A stretch of 64,000 nucleotides of DNA, taken from the NCBI RefSeq assembly GCF_932526225.1, contig NC_064034.1, positions 9,425,387-9,489,386 of the forward strand, in the 5' to 3' direction. Positions 1 to 10,699 of the stretch are shown here, in pieces (position 1 is the stretch's first letter; every line of letters starts with the position of its first letter). Under the pieces are notes generated by a model. That model made no database searches and was not told where the DNA came from. It saw only the letters and a list, made by a program, of their open reading frames with translations. The DNA comes from Nematostella vectensis. Taxonomy: Eukaryota > Cnidaria > Anthozoa > Actiniaria > Edwardsiidae. Made by a program: the position numbers and the translations under genes.

Positions 1-513
1 AGTTGCCAATGAACAGTGACATTGATTCCGACTTTTCCACGAAGATGCAACGAGAACTTACCGATCAAAATATTCCCGCCGCCGTAGTGTAGTCTCCTTT
101 GCGCAAACGCGGACGGCTGCAAAGAGATTGCCCGAAGTAAAGTAGAAGAGAAAATGAGAGAATAATGGTGTTTGGCCTGTGTTTAACGTTAGGGATTGCC
201 GAAATGGAGGCGGGTATGTAATTTATCTTTCTGCTAATTTTAGAAGTGATGCATGATGGCCAAACAAGAGCTGTATGCAAATAAGAAGTCCTGCTCTTAG
301 CTCTGTCCATATCCTAATTTGCATTTATTATTAATAAAAATAAATAAATGTTACTTAATAATCAAATATATCATTTCATATAAAATGATACTTATAGTTG
401 TCTATAGGTATCTATATTAAAGATAGGTAAACTCTTTTCTTGGAATCATTGAATGCATTAAATTTAATGGGCTCCACAGCCCTCCAAAGCCATTGGCTCC
501 TGCCAAGACAATA
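1..513. other. intergenic sequence, left edge
   Basis: AT-rich sequence with no open frame that looks coding. The short frames present have no recognisable domain and no splice signals in useful phase. I see nothing further in it. Confidence 0.5.
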
Positions 514-722
514 CAGGGCGTAGCCAGGAGGAGGACCCAGGGGGGCCACCCCCCCCCCCCCCTTTCAGCAGCCAAAAATACAGTAAATGTCCATTGCCGG
601 ATTAGCTCGCTAGCTGCAATTAAGTTATTTAAAGATAAAGATAAGGCAAGACATTACTTAAAATACAGGAGAAAATGACTCAATATCGGCCCCTACTGTT
701 AAAATTCCTGGCTACGCCCCTG
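514..722. mobile_element. palindromic MITE-like element, GGGCGTAGCCAGGA termini
   Basis: The left end reads CAGGGCGTAGCCAGGA and the right end is its near-exact inverse (TCCTGGCTACGCCCCTG). The interior is about 175 bp, includes a poly-C run near 550-562 and has no coding capacity. A second, shorter copy with the same termini lies at 40171-40239. Two copies with shared inverted ends in one window support a non-autonomous DNA transposon. The superfamily is not determined. Confidence 0.7.
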
Positions 723-1299
723 CAATAAAAGGCCCTGAGGTATTTGAATCAGGGCGGATCTAGGGTTTAGCCAAATTTACAGATATTGAGCTTAAAGATA
801 ACAAGAAATATAAGGAAATCCACCATAGAACAATGAAACCCTTGCTTTGCTCCCACTTTTTTTGGACTCCTGGATCCGCCCCATGATTTTTATATTTGAC
901 TTGGATATCATAAATAATCAATAATTGATCTCTACATTGATGGCAAGTAGAATACTGATCTAAATACTAAACAATTACTTTTTGCAACTTATTATAAGCA
1001 TTAAAGTTGAAATGCTGAAAAGTGGTCCTCAGATTCATTAAATCAAGGGTAAATACCATTTTCTAGCCATGTTGTACCAGGGTCAATATCAGCATTCTGC
1101 CATATCAAACCATGGGTTGCATTAGGTCCTGGCGGCCAGCGGAAGTGCTGGCTATTTTCCACTGAGCGCCGGCTACTTTTTTTCAAAGTCTTGAACTAAA
1201 AAGATATAACTTCCACCCCCTACTTATCAATCTCCACCGCCTACTCTGAAAGTTAATGAAAGCCCTGCACATAAGTCAAATATCAGCGTCCAAACAATA
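723..1299. other. intergenic sequence
   Basis: No supportable gene. The stretch is AT-rich, with scattered fragments that look like old repeats, for example the CGGCCAGC/GCGCCGGC-containing piece at 1130-1175. It leads into the tandem-repeat domain. Confidence 0.4.
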
Positions 1300-1620
1300 C
1301 CATACCTTTTATGTCAGTCAAGTTAGTTTTCAGTGTCACATTATGTTATGTGATTATCAGTGTCATGCCATCTCACTTAAGTTTATATTAGTGTTGCATC
1401 ATGTTTAACAAGTCATGTCATGTTAAGTCAAGTCAATATCAGTGTCATGTCACATCATGTCTTAAGTAAATATCAGTGTCATGCCATGTCACTCAATATG
1501 TCAATGTTATTGTCACACATGTCAACAGTGTCATGTCATTATTAAAAATATCAATATCAGTGTCACATAACATCATTTCAAGTCAAAATCAAAAATCTGT
1601 CATATGACATAATGTCATTA
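1300..1620. repeat. degenerate TGTCATGTCA-type repeats
   Basis: Words such as GTGTCATGTCA, TATCAGTGTCA and CATCATGTC recur at irregular spacing. This looks like a decayed left margin of the large array that follows, because the same GTC/CAAT vocabulary is used. No fixed period is visible by eye. Confidence 0.5.
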
Positions 1621-2379
1621 GCACTTGCTACATAGCATAATTGCTTGAATAGGGGCCGCTGCACTTTTTCTGGATTTTTCTGCCCTAGATGAGGTGCTTA
1701 TTTGGGGGAACTGCTTATAGATAAAAAAAAGTAATTTTACGATGTGTCCGAAGCACAAATCCTCCCCAAAACCATAACCAAAAAAGCTTTCAGTGATAAA
1801 ATGTTGTGGCAAGTAATAATGTCAATTTTTGCTTGTCAAAATGCATGCCCTTGTCCTGTCACACACCAAGTCTGTCTATCCTCAATATAAGTGTCCAGTA
1901 ATCATATTATGCCAGGCACCAAATCATTAGTATTGTGTCATCCATCATATTCAGTCATTAATCATGTTTTCTACAGCTTAGTTTGGCTCTAATGTTTATT
2001 TTCATTGGTTTTTAATTATTTGTCTGTTGCTGTCATATTTACAAGGAATAAGTCAACTGTACAAGTCAGTAGTGTCGTAGGTGTTTACACATAGTCATGT
2101 ATCAGTTTATTGTTCGTTTTGGAACTAGGATTCACAATGTTGGCAAGTTTGGTCCATGCCTATCTTGGCTACTCATTTTAGCTAACTTTTATACTTGATA
2201 TTTCTAGAGCGGTATGTCAGAGTTTAGTAAATAATCAAAGATACTCTTATTCAGTCATTACTCTGGATTGGGTATTGTATTTCCTGTCATACAGTCCTTC
2301 ATCAGTACACCAATTGTGTGAAAAATATTTGGAAATATTTGACCATGTTCTCTATACTACCTGTAAGTCTCCAGCTTGA
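1621..2379. other. mostly unique sequence between repeat zones
   Basis: No gene is supported. A few GTCA-rich words persist, for example around 1860-1960. Otherwise I see only AT-rich unique sequence. Confidence 0.4.
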
Positions 2380-2935
2380 TATATGTGGCAATCATCAGTT
2401 TAAAATCACTGTTTGTATTATGTATCAATGTGTAAATCAGTAGTTTGTAGTATGTATCAATGTGTAAATCATCAGTTTGTAGTATGTATCAATGTGTAAA
2501 TCATCCGTTTTTAGTATGTATCAATGTGTAAATCATCAGTTTGTAGTATGTATCAATGTGTAAATCATCCGTTTTTAGTATGTATCAATGTGTAAATCAT
2601 CTGTTTGTAGTATGTATCAATGTGTAAATCATCAGTTTGTGGTATGTATCAATGTGTAAATCATCAGTTTGTAGTATGTATCAATGGGTAAATCATCAGT
2701 TTTTAGTATGTATCAATGTGTAAATCATCAGTTTAAAGTATTATCAATGTGTAAATCAATAGTTTGTAGTATGTATCAATCTGTAAATCATTACTTTGTA
2801 GTATGTATCAATGTGTAAATCATCAGTTTGTAGGATGTATCAATCAATGTATAAATCACCAGTTTGTAGGATGTATCAATGTATAAATCGTCAGTTCATT
2901 GATGTGTCAATATATAAATCAACAGTTTCTAGAAT
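2380..2935. repeat. tandem repeat zone A, 32-bp unit
   Basis: A unit built on TGTATCAATGTGTAAATC followed by ATCAGTTTGTAG repeats about 15 times with a 32-bp step (for example successive TGTGTAAATC words at 2461 and 2493). Copies differ by single substitutions and small indels. It grades into zone B to the right, which shares the CAATGTGTAA core. Confidence 0.9.
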
Positions 2936-3720
2936 GTATTAATGCACGTCTGTGTCAATTTGTAGCTCTTCTTTTTAAATCTGTAACTCGTCTCCATAAT
3001 TGTGTATCTGTGTCAATGTTTATCTCATTTCTGACAGTGTTTAACTCGTCTGTGTCAATGTGTGACTCATGTTTCAATGTGTAACTCGTCTGTGTCAATG
3101 TGTAGCTCATCTGTTTCAATGTGTAACTTGTCTGTGTCAAGGTGTATCTCATCCGTGTCATCGTGTAGCTCGTCTGTGTCAATGTACAACTCGTCTGTGT
3201 CAATGTGTGACTTGCTTGTGTCAATGTGTAGCTCGTCCGAGTCAATGTATAGCTCTTCTTTGTCAATCTGTAACTCGTCTCCATCATTGTGTAACTATCT
3301 GTGTCAATGTGTATCTCATTTCTGTCAGTGTGTAACTCGTCTGTGTCAATGTATAACTCATATGTTTCAATGTGTAACTCGTCTATGTCAATGTGTAGCT
3401 CATCCGTTTCAATGTGAAACTCGTCTGTGTCAAGGTGTATCTCATCCGTGTCAATATGTTGCTCGTCTTTGTCAATGTACAACTCGTCTGTGTCAATGTG
3501 TGACTTGTTTGTGTCAATGTGTAGCTCGTCCAAGTCAATGTATAGCTCTTTGTTGTCAATCTGTAACTCGTCTACATCATTGTGTAACTATCTGTGCCAA
3601 TGTGTATCTAATTTCTGTCAGTGTGTAACTCGTCTGTGCCAATGTGTAACTCTTCTTTGTCAATGTGTAAGTCTTCTTTGTCAATGTGTAAGTCGTCTGT
3701 TTCAATGTTTAACTGTTTTA
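2936..3720. repeat. tandem repeat zone B, 21-bp unit with ~290-bp higher-order period
   Basis: The basic unit is TGTGTCAATGTGTAACTCGTC (21 bp), so every frame is periodic and long ORFs arise on both strands. The segment starting CTGTAACTCGTCTCCAT recurs at 2981, 3268 and 3561 (spacing 287 and 293 bp), which shows a higher-order unit of about 14 basic repeats. The ORFs here are repeat artefacts: they read as periodic Cys/Ser/Val or Asp/His/Ile strings with no domain. Confidence 0.9.
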
Positions 3721-6700
3721 ATGTTTTAGTCGTCAGTTCGTAGTTTTTGTGTAAATGTGTAAAGTCGTCAGTTCGTAGTCGGTTGTCAATGTGTAAGTCA
3801 TCAATTCGTTGTCTATTTGTCAATGTGTAAGTTATAAGTTTTTAGTGTATTTATCAACGAGTAAGTCATCGTATCGTAGTCTTTTTTCAATGTAAAAGTC
3901 GTCAGTTCGTAGTCGGTTGTCAATGTGTAAGTCATCAATTCGTTGTCTATTTGTCAATGTGTAAGTTATAAGTTTTTAGTGTATTTATCAACGAGTAAGT
4001 CATCGTATCGTAGTCTTTTTGTCAATGCAAGAGTCGTCAGTTCGTAGTCGGTTGTCAATGTGTAAGTCATCAGTTTTCAGTGTATTGTTTATGTGTAAGT
4101 CGTCAATTCGTTGTCTTTTTGTCAATGTGTAAGTCGTCAATTCGTTGTCTTTTTGTCAACGTGTAAGTCGTCAGTTCATAAGTCAGTTTTTAATATGTAA
4201 GTCGTTAGTTTGTAGTTTTTGTGTAAATGTGTAAGTCGTCATTTTGTAGTGTATTTGTTAATGCGTAAGTCGTCAGTTCGTAGTTTTTGTGTCAATGCGT
4301 AAGTCGTCAGTTCGTAGTCTATTTGTCATTGTGTAAGTCAACAGTTCGTTGTCTTTGTGTCAATATGTAAGTAGTTCGTAGTTTTTTGTTTATATGTAGT
4401 CAGTTTTCGGTTCTCAATGTGTAACTCGTCAGTCCAGTTTTTATGTCAATTTCTAAGTCGTCAGTTCGGAGTATTTTTGTCAATGTGTAAGTAGTCAGTT
4501 TGTTGTCTTTTTGTCAATGTGTGAGTCGTCAGTTTGTAGTCGTTTTCATTGCGTAAGTCGTCAGTTCGTAGTCTGTTCTCAACGTGTAAGTCTTCAGTTC
4601 GTAGTCGGTTTTCAATGTGTAAGTCGTCAGTCCGTAATCTTTGTGTCAATGTGTAAGTAGTCAGTTCGTAGTCTATTTGTCATTGTGTAAGTCTTAATGT
4701 CGTAGTATTTTTGTCAATGTCTAAGTCGTCAATTCGGAGTATTTTTGTCAATGTGTAAGTCGTCAGTTTGTTGTCTTTTTGTCTAGGTGTAAGTCAACAG
4801 TTCGTAGTCTTTGTGTCGATATGTTTAAGTCGTCAGTGTGCAAGTCGTCAGTTCGCAGTTTTTGTGTAAATGTGTAAAGTCGTCAGTTTATAGTCTTTGG
4901 GTCAATTTGTAAGTCGTCAGTTCGTAGTCTATTTGTTAATGTGTAAGTCGTCAGTTCGTTTTCTTTCTGTCTATGTGTAAGTCAACAGTTCGTAGTCTTT
5001 GTGTCAATGTGTAAATCGTCAGTCCATTTTTTATGTCAATGTCTAAGTCGTTAGTTCGGAGTATTTTCGTTAATGTGCAAGTCGTCCGTTCGTAGTTTTT
5101 TTTGTCAATGTGTGAGTCGTCGGTTCGTACTCTTTTTCAATGCGTAAGTCTTCAGTTCGTAGTCGGTTTTCAAAGTGTAAGTCGTCAGTTCGTAGTCTTT
5201 GTGTCATTGTGTAAGTCTTCAGTTCGTAGTATTTTTGTCAATGTCTTAGTCGTCAATTCGTTGTCTTTTTGTCTATGTATCAGTCGGCTGTTCTTAGTCT
5301 TTGTGTCAATGTGTAAATCGTCAGTCCATTTTTTATGTCAATGTCTAAGTCGTCAGTTGGTAGTCTTTGTGTCAACGTGTAAGTTGTCTATTCGTTGTCT
5401 TTTTGATAATGTGTAAGTCGTCAGTTCGTTTTCTATTTGTCAATGTATATGTCTAAGTCATCAGTTGTAGTGTATTTGTCAATGTGTAACTTGTCATTTC
5501 CTAGTCTTTTTGTCAATGCAAGAGTCGTCAGTTCGTAGTCGGTTGTCAATGTGTAAGTCATCAATTCGTTGTCTATTTGTCAATGTGTAAGTCATAGGTT
5601 TTTAGTGTATTTATCAACGAGTAAGTCATCGTATCGTACTCTTTTTGTCAATGTAAGAGTCATCAGTTCGTAGTCGGTTGTCAATATGTAAGTCATCAGC
5701 TTTCAGTCTATTGTCTATTTGCAAGTCGTCAGTTCGTAGTCGGTTGTCAATGTGTAAGTCATCAATTCGTTGTCTATTTGTCAATGTGTAAGTCATAGGT
5801 TTTTAGTGTATTTATCAACGAGTAAGTCATCGTATCGTACTCTTTTTGTCAATGTAAGAGTCATCAGTTCGTAGTCGGTTGTCAATATGTAAGTCATCAG
5901 CTTTCAGTCTATTGTCTATTTGCAAGTCGTCAGTTCGTAGTCGGTTGTCAATGTGTAAGTCATCAATTCGTTGTCTATTTGTCAATGTGTAAGTCATAGG
6001 TTTTTAGTGTATTTATCAACGAGTAAGTCATCGTATCGTACTCTTTTTGTCAATGTAAGAGTCATCAGTTCGTAGTCGGTTGTCAATATGTAAGTCATCA
6101 GCTTTCAGTCTATTGTCTATTTGCAAGTCGTCAGTTCGTAGTCTTTTTGTCAATGTGTAAGTCGTCATTTTATAGTCTTTTTGTCAATGTAAGAGTCATG
6201 AGTTTGTAGTCGGTTGTCAATATGTGAGTCATCAGTTTTCAGTCTTATTATCAATGTGAAAGTCGTCACTTCGTAGTCTTTTTGGCAATTTGTAAATCGT
6301 CACTTGTAGTGTTTTTTATGTGTAAGTCGTCATTGTGTAGTCTTTTTGTCAAATTGTTATTTGTCAGTTCTCAGTCTTTAAGTCAATGTGTAAGTAGTCA
6401 GTTCGTAGTTTTTGTGTAAGTCGTCAGTTCGTAGTCGGTTTTTAATGTGTAAGTCGTCATTTTGTAGTATTTGTGTCAATGTGTAAGTCGTCAGTTCGTA
6501 GTCTATTTGTCAATGTGTAAGTCGTCAGTTCGTAGTCTTTTTGTCAAGTCAATGTCTAAGTCGTCAGTTCGTAGTTTTTGTGTAAATGTGTAAAGTCGTC
6601 ATTTTGTAGTCTTTGTGTCAACGTGTAAGTCGTCAGTTCGTAGTCTATTTGTCAATGTGTAGTTCGTCAGTTCGTAGTCTTTTTGTCAATGTCTAAGTCG

Positions 6701-9140
6701 TCAGTTCGTTGTCTATCTGTCTATGAGTAAGTCAACAGTTCGTAGTCTTTGTGTCAATGTGTAAATCGTCAGTCCATGTTTTATGTAAATGTCTAAGTCG
6801 CTAGTTCGGAGTATTTTCGTTAATGTGTAAGTCGTCAGTTCGTTGGGTTTTTTTTTCAATGTGTAAGTCGTCGGTTAATTGTCTTTTTGTCAATGTGTAA
6901 GTCGTTAGTTCGTAGTCTTTTTCAATGCGTAAGTCGTCAGTTCGTAGTCGGTTCTCAATGTGTAAGTCTTCAGTTCGTAGTCGGTTTTCAAAGTGTAAGT
7001 CGTCAGTTCGTAGTCTTTGTGTCATTGTGTAAGTCTTCAGTTCGTAGTATTTTTGTCAATGTCTAAGTCGTCAATTCGTTGTCTTTTTGTCTTTGTGTTA
7101 ACAGTTCGCAGTCTTTGTGTCAATGTGTAAGTCGTCAGTTCGTAGATTTTTGTCAATGTGTAAGTCGTCAGTTTTTAGTCGGTTCTCAATGTGTAAGTCG
7201 TCTGTTCTTAGTCTTTGTGTCAATGTGTGAATCGTCAGTCCATTTTTATATGTCAATGTCTAAGTCGTCAGTTCGGAGTATTTTCGTTAATGTGTAAGTC
7301 GTCAGTTCGTAGTTTTTTGTCAGTGTGTAAGTCGTCAGTTGATAGTCTTTGTGTTAACGTGTAAGTTGTCAGTTCGTTGTCTCTTTGATAATGTGTGAGT
7401 CGTCAGTTCGTTTTCTATTTGTCAATGTATATGTCTAAGTCGTCACTTGTAGTGTATTTGTCAATGTGTAACTCGTCATTTCGTACTCTTTTTGTCAATG
7501 TAAGAGTCATCAGTTCGTAGTCGGTTGTCAATATGTAAGTCATCAGTTTTCAGTCTATAGTCAATGTGAAAGTCGTCAGTTCGTAGTCTTTTTGTCAATG
7601 TGTAAGTCGTCAGTTCTTAGTCTATTTGTCATTGTGTAAGTCTTCAGTTCGTAGTATTTTTGTCAATGTCTAAGTCGTCAATTCGTTGTCTTTTTGTCTT
7701 TTTGTCAACAGTTCGTAGTCTTTGTGTCAATGTGTAAGTCGTCAGTTCGTAGATTTTTGTCAATGTGTAAGTCGTCAGTTTTTAGTCGGTTCTCAATGTA
7801 TAAGTCGTCTGTTCTTAGTCTTTGTGTCAATGTGTGAATCGTCAGTCCATTTTTTTATGTCAATGTCTAAGTCGTCAGTTCGGAGTATTTTCGGTAATGT
7901 GTAAGTCGTCAGTTCGTAGTTTTTTGTCAGTGTGTAAGTCGTCAGTTGGTAGTCTTTGTGTCAACGTGTAAGTTGTCCATTCGTTGTCTTTTTGATAATG
8001 TGTAAGTCGTCAGTTCGTTTTCTATTTGTCAATGTATATGTCTAAGTCGTTACTTGTAGTGTATTTGTCAATGTGTAACTCGTCATTTCGTACTCTTTTT
8101 GTCAATGTAAGAGTCATAAGTTCGTAGTCGGTTGTCAATATGTAAGTCATCAGTTTTCAGTCTATAGTCAATGTGAAAGTCGTCAGTTCGTAGTCTTTTT
8201 GTCAATGTGTAAGTCGTCAGTTCTTAGTCTATTTGTCATTGTGTAAGTCTTCAGTTCGTAGTATTTTTGTCAATGTCTAAGTCGTCAATTCGTTGTCTTT
8301 TTGTCTTTGTGTTAACAGTTCGCAGTCTTTGTGTCAATGTGTAAGTCGTCAGTTCGTAGATTTTTGTCAATGTGTAAGTCGTCAGTTTTTAGTCGGTTCT
8401 CAATGTGTAAGTCGTCTGTTCTTAGTCTTTGTGTCAATGTGTGAATCGTCAGTCCAATTTTTTTTATGTCAATGTCTAAGTCGTCAGTTCGGAGTATTTT
8501 CGTTAATGTGTAAGTCGTCAGTTCGTAGTTTTTTGTCAGTGTGTAAGTCGTCAGTTGGTAGTCTTTGTGTCAACGTGTAAGTTGTCCATTCGTTGTCTTT
8601 TTGATAATGTGTAAGTCGTCAGTTCGTTTTCTATTTGTCAATGTATATGTCTAAGTCGTCACTTGTAGTGTATTTGTCAATGTGTAACTCGTCATTTCGT
8701 ACTCTTTTTGTCAATGTAAGAGTCATCAGTTCGTAGTCGGTTGTCAATATGTAAGTCATCAGTTTTCAGTCTATAGTCAATGTGAAAGTCGTCAATTCGT
8801 AGTCTTTTTGTCGATGTGTAAGTCGTCAGCTCGTAGTTATTGTGTAAATGTGTAAGTCGTCAGTTCGTAGTGTATTTGTACATGTGTCAGTCGTCAGTTC
8901 GTAGTCTTTTGTGTTATCGTGTAAGTCCTCAGTTCTTAGTTTTTTTGTCAATATGTAAGTCGTTAGTTCGTAGTCTATTTGTCAATGTATAAGTCATCAG
9001 TTGTTGTTTATTTGTCAATGTGTAAGTCGTCGTCAGTTCGTAGTTTTTTTGTCAATGTGTAAGTCATCATTAGTTCATAGTTTTTCTGTCAATGTGCAAG
9101 TCGTCAGTTCATTAACTGTTGTCTGTTACTAGTCTGTGTA
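3721..9140. repeat. tandem repeat zone C, ~34-bp unit, with 201-bp and 607-bp higher-order units
   Basis: More than 150 copies of a unit built on TAAGTCGTCAGTTCGTAGTC plus TTTTTGTCAATGTG (about 34 bp, varying by indels). Two higher-order organisations sit inside. One is three near-identical 201-bp blocks at about 5520-6122, with GCAAGTCGTC starts at 5721, 5922 and 6123. The other is three blocks spaced exactly 607 bp, with GTCTAAGTCG anchors at 7061, 7668 and 8275. No gene is supported; short ORFs here are periodic. Confidence 0.92.
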
Positions 9141-9580
9141 ACTCGTCTCTTACAATGAGTATATCGTAGAAGTGATATGTAAGGCACCCGTTAGTTGTAA
9201 TATGTACAGTAACTGCGTCAGTTTGAAGTCTTTGTTTCAATATGTAACTAGTCTGTTTCAATATGTTAATCATAGTAATCTGTGTTAATGTGTTGTCATC
9301 AGTCTTTATCAATGTGTGGAAGTTTGAATTATTGACGAGTTGTTTCTTACCGTGTATTGCCCTAAACATCTGTAGAGATGTATATTTGATAAATGATGTA
9401 AACTGGGTGTTTACAAATCCATGTCCTTTTGGTTTTAGCGAGAAAGTAAATGAGATTGACATGCGACTTGTTCCAAGTAATTGTGTTGAACTTGTATTTT
9501 TAGCACCCTGTAGTGTTTGTGTACTCTACAAGTTACTATTTTATTGTTAACAACAAAGGTAGTTGTGATTAGTAACCTTA
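9141..9580. other. largely non-repetitive island within the repeat domain
   Basis: From about 9310 to 9570 the periodic words disappear. Plus-strand and minus-strand frames of roughly 95-116 codons cross it, but neither shows a recognised domain or splice context. It may be an inserted or ancestral unique segment. I cannot assign it a function. Confidence 0.4.
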
Positions 9581-10560
9581 TAATATCAGTCCATATGTCA
9601 GCTCGTGAGTCACCATATTATGTCATTTTATAAGTCACTGTATAATGTCAGCTCATAAGTCACCATATAATGTCAGTTTGTAAGTCACTAAATAATGTCA
9701 GTTCACAAGTCATCGTTTAATTAATGTTAGTTCATAAGTCACTATTTAATGTATGTTCATAAGTCACTGTATAATGTCAGTTCATAAGTCACCATATAAT
9801 GTCAGTTCATAAGTCACCATATAATGTCAGTTCATAAGTCACTATTTAATGTCTGTTCATAAGTCACTATATAAGGTCAGTTCGTAAGTCGCAGATCCGT
9901 TCGTAAGTCACCATATAATGTCAGTTCACAAGTCATCGTTTAATTAATGTTAGTTCATAAGTCACTATTTAATATATGTTTATAAGTCACTGTATAATGT
10001 CAGTTCATAAGTCACCATATAATAGTTCATAAGTCACCATATAATAGTTCATAAGTCACTATATAATGTCAGTTCGTAAGTCGCTGTTTAATGTCAGTCC
10101 GTCAATTGCGGATCACTTCGTAAGTCACCATATAATGTCAGTTCACAAGTCATCGTTTAATTAATGTTAGTTCATAAGTCACTATTTAATATATGTTTAT
10201 AAGTCACTGTATAATGTCAGTTCATAAGTCACCATATAATAGTTCATAAGTCACCATATAATAGTTCATAAGTCACTATATAATGTCAGTTCGTAAGTCG
10301 CTGTTTAATGTCAGTCCGTCAGTTGCGGATCACTTCGTAAGTCACCATATAATGTCAGTTCATAAGTCATCATTTAATTTATGTCAGTTGATAAGTCATC
10401 ATATACTGTAATGTCAGTTGATAAGTCACCATATAATATCAGTCCATGAGCCACCGTATAAATGCCTGTTCACAAGTTTATGTATAATACTTGTCCATAA
10501 GTCACTTATAATGTCATTTCGTAAGTCACCATATAATGTCAGTTAACGAGTCATCAAAGC
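9581..10560. repeat. tandem repeat zone D, 25-bp unit with ~217-bp higher-order period
   Basis: The unit is close to GTCAGTTCATAAGTCACCAT plus ATAAT (25 bp). A block beginning TCGTAAGTCACCATATAATG recurs at 9901, 10118 and 10334, giving a period of about 217 bp. Copies are diverged outside these blocks. Confidence 0.88.
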
Positions 10561-10699
10561 TAGTGTATATTTTACTGTCATGCAATATTCTAAAAGTTAC
10601 TGTATAATCTGATGTCGGTTTGTCAGTCATGTCAAGGCATTTGTCAGTATTTCATGTCAATCTGCAAATAACTGCAGAATGTAAGTTCATCAACTAATA

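Noticed and set aside
2955-3729. Long ORFs of 71-192 codons on both strands in the 21-bp repeat zone
   Set aside because: The frames are a by-product of a period divisible by three. Products are periodic strings with no domain, and all frames are equally open.
5102-8580. ORFs rich in Ser/Val/Phe/Cys in the 34-bp zone
   Set aside because: They track the repeat period and end at repeat indels; no gene-like feature.
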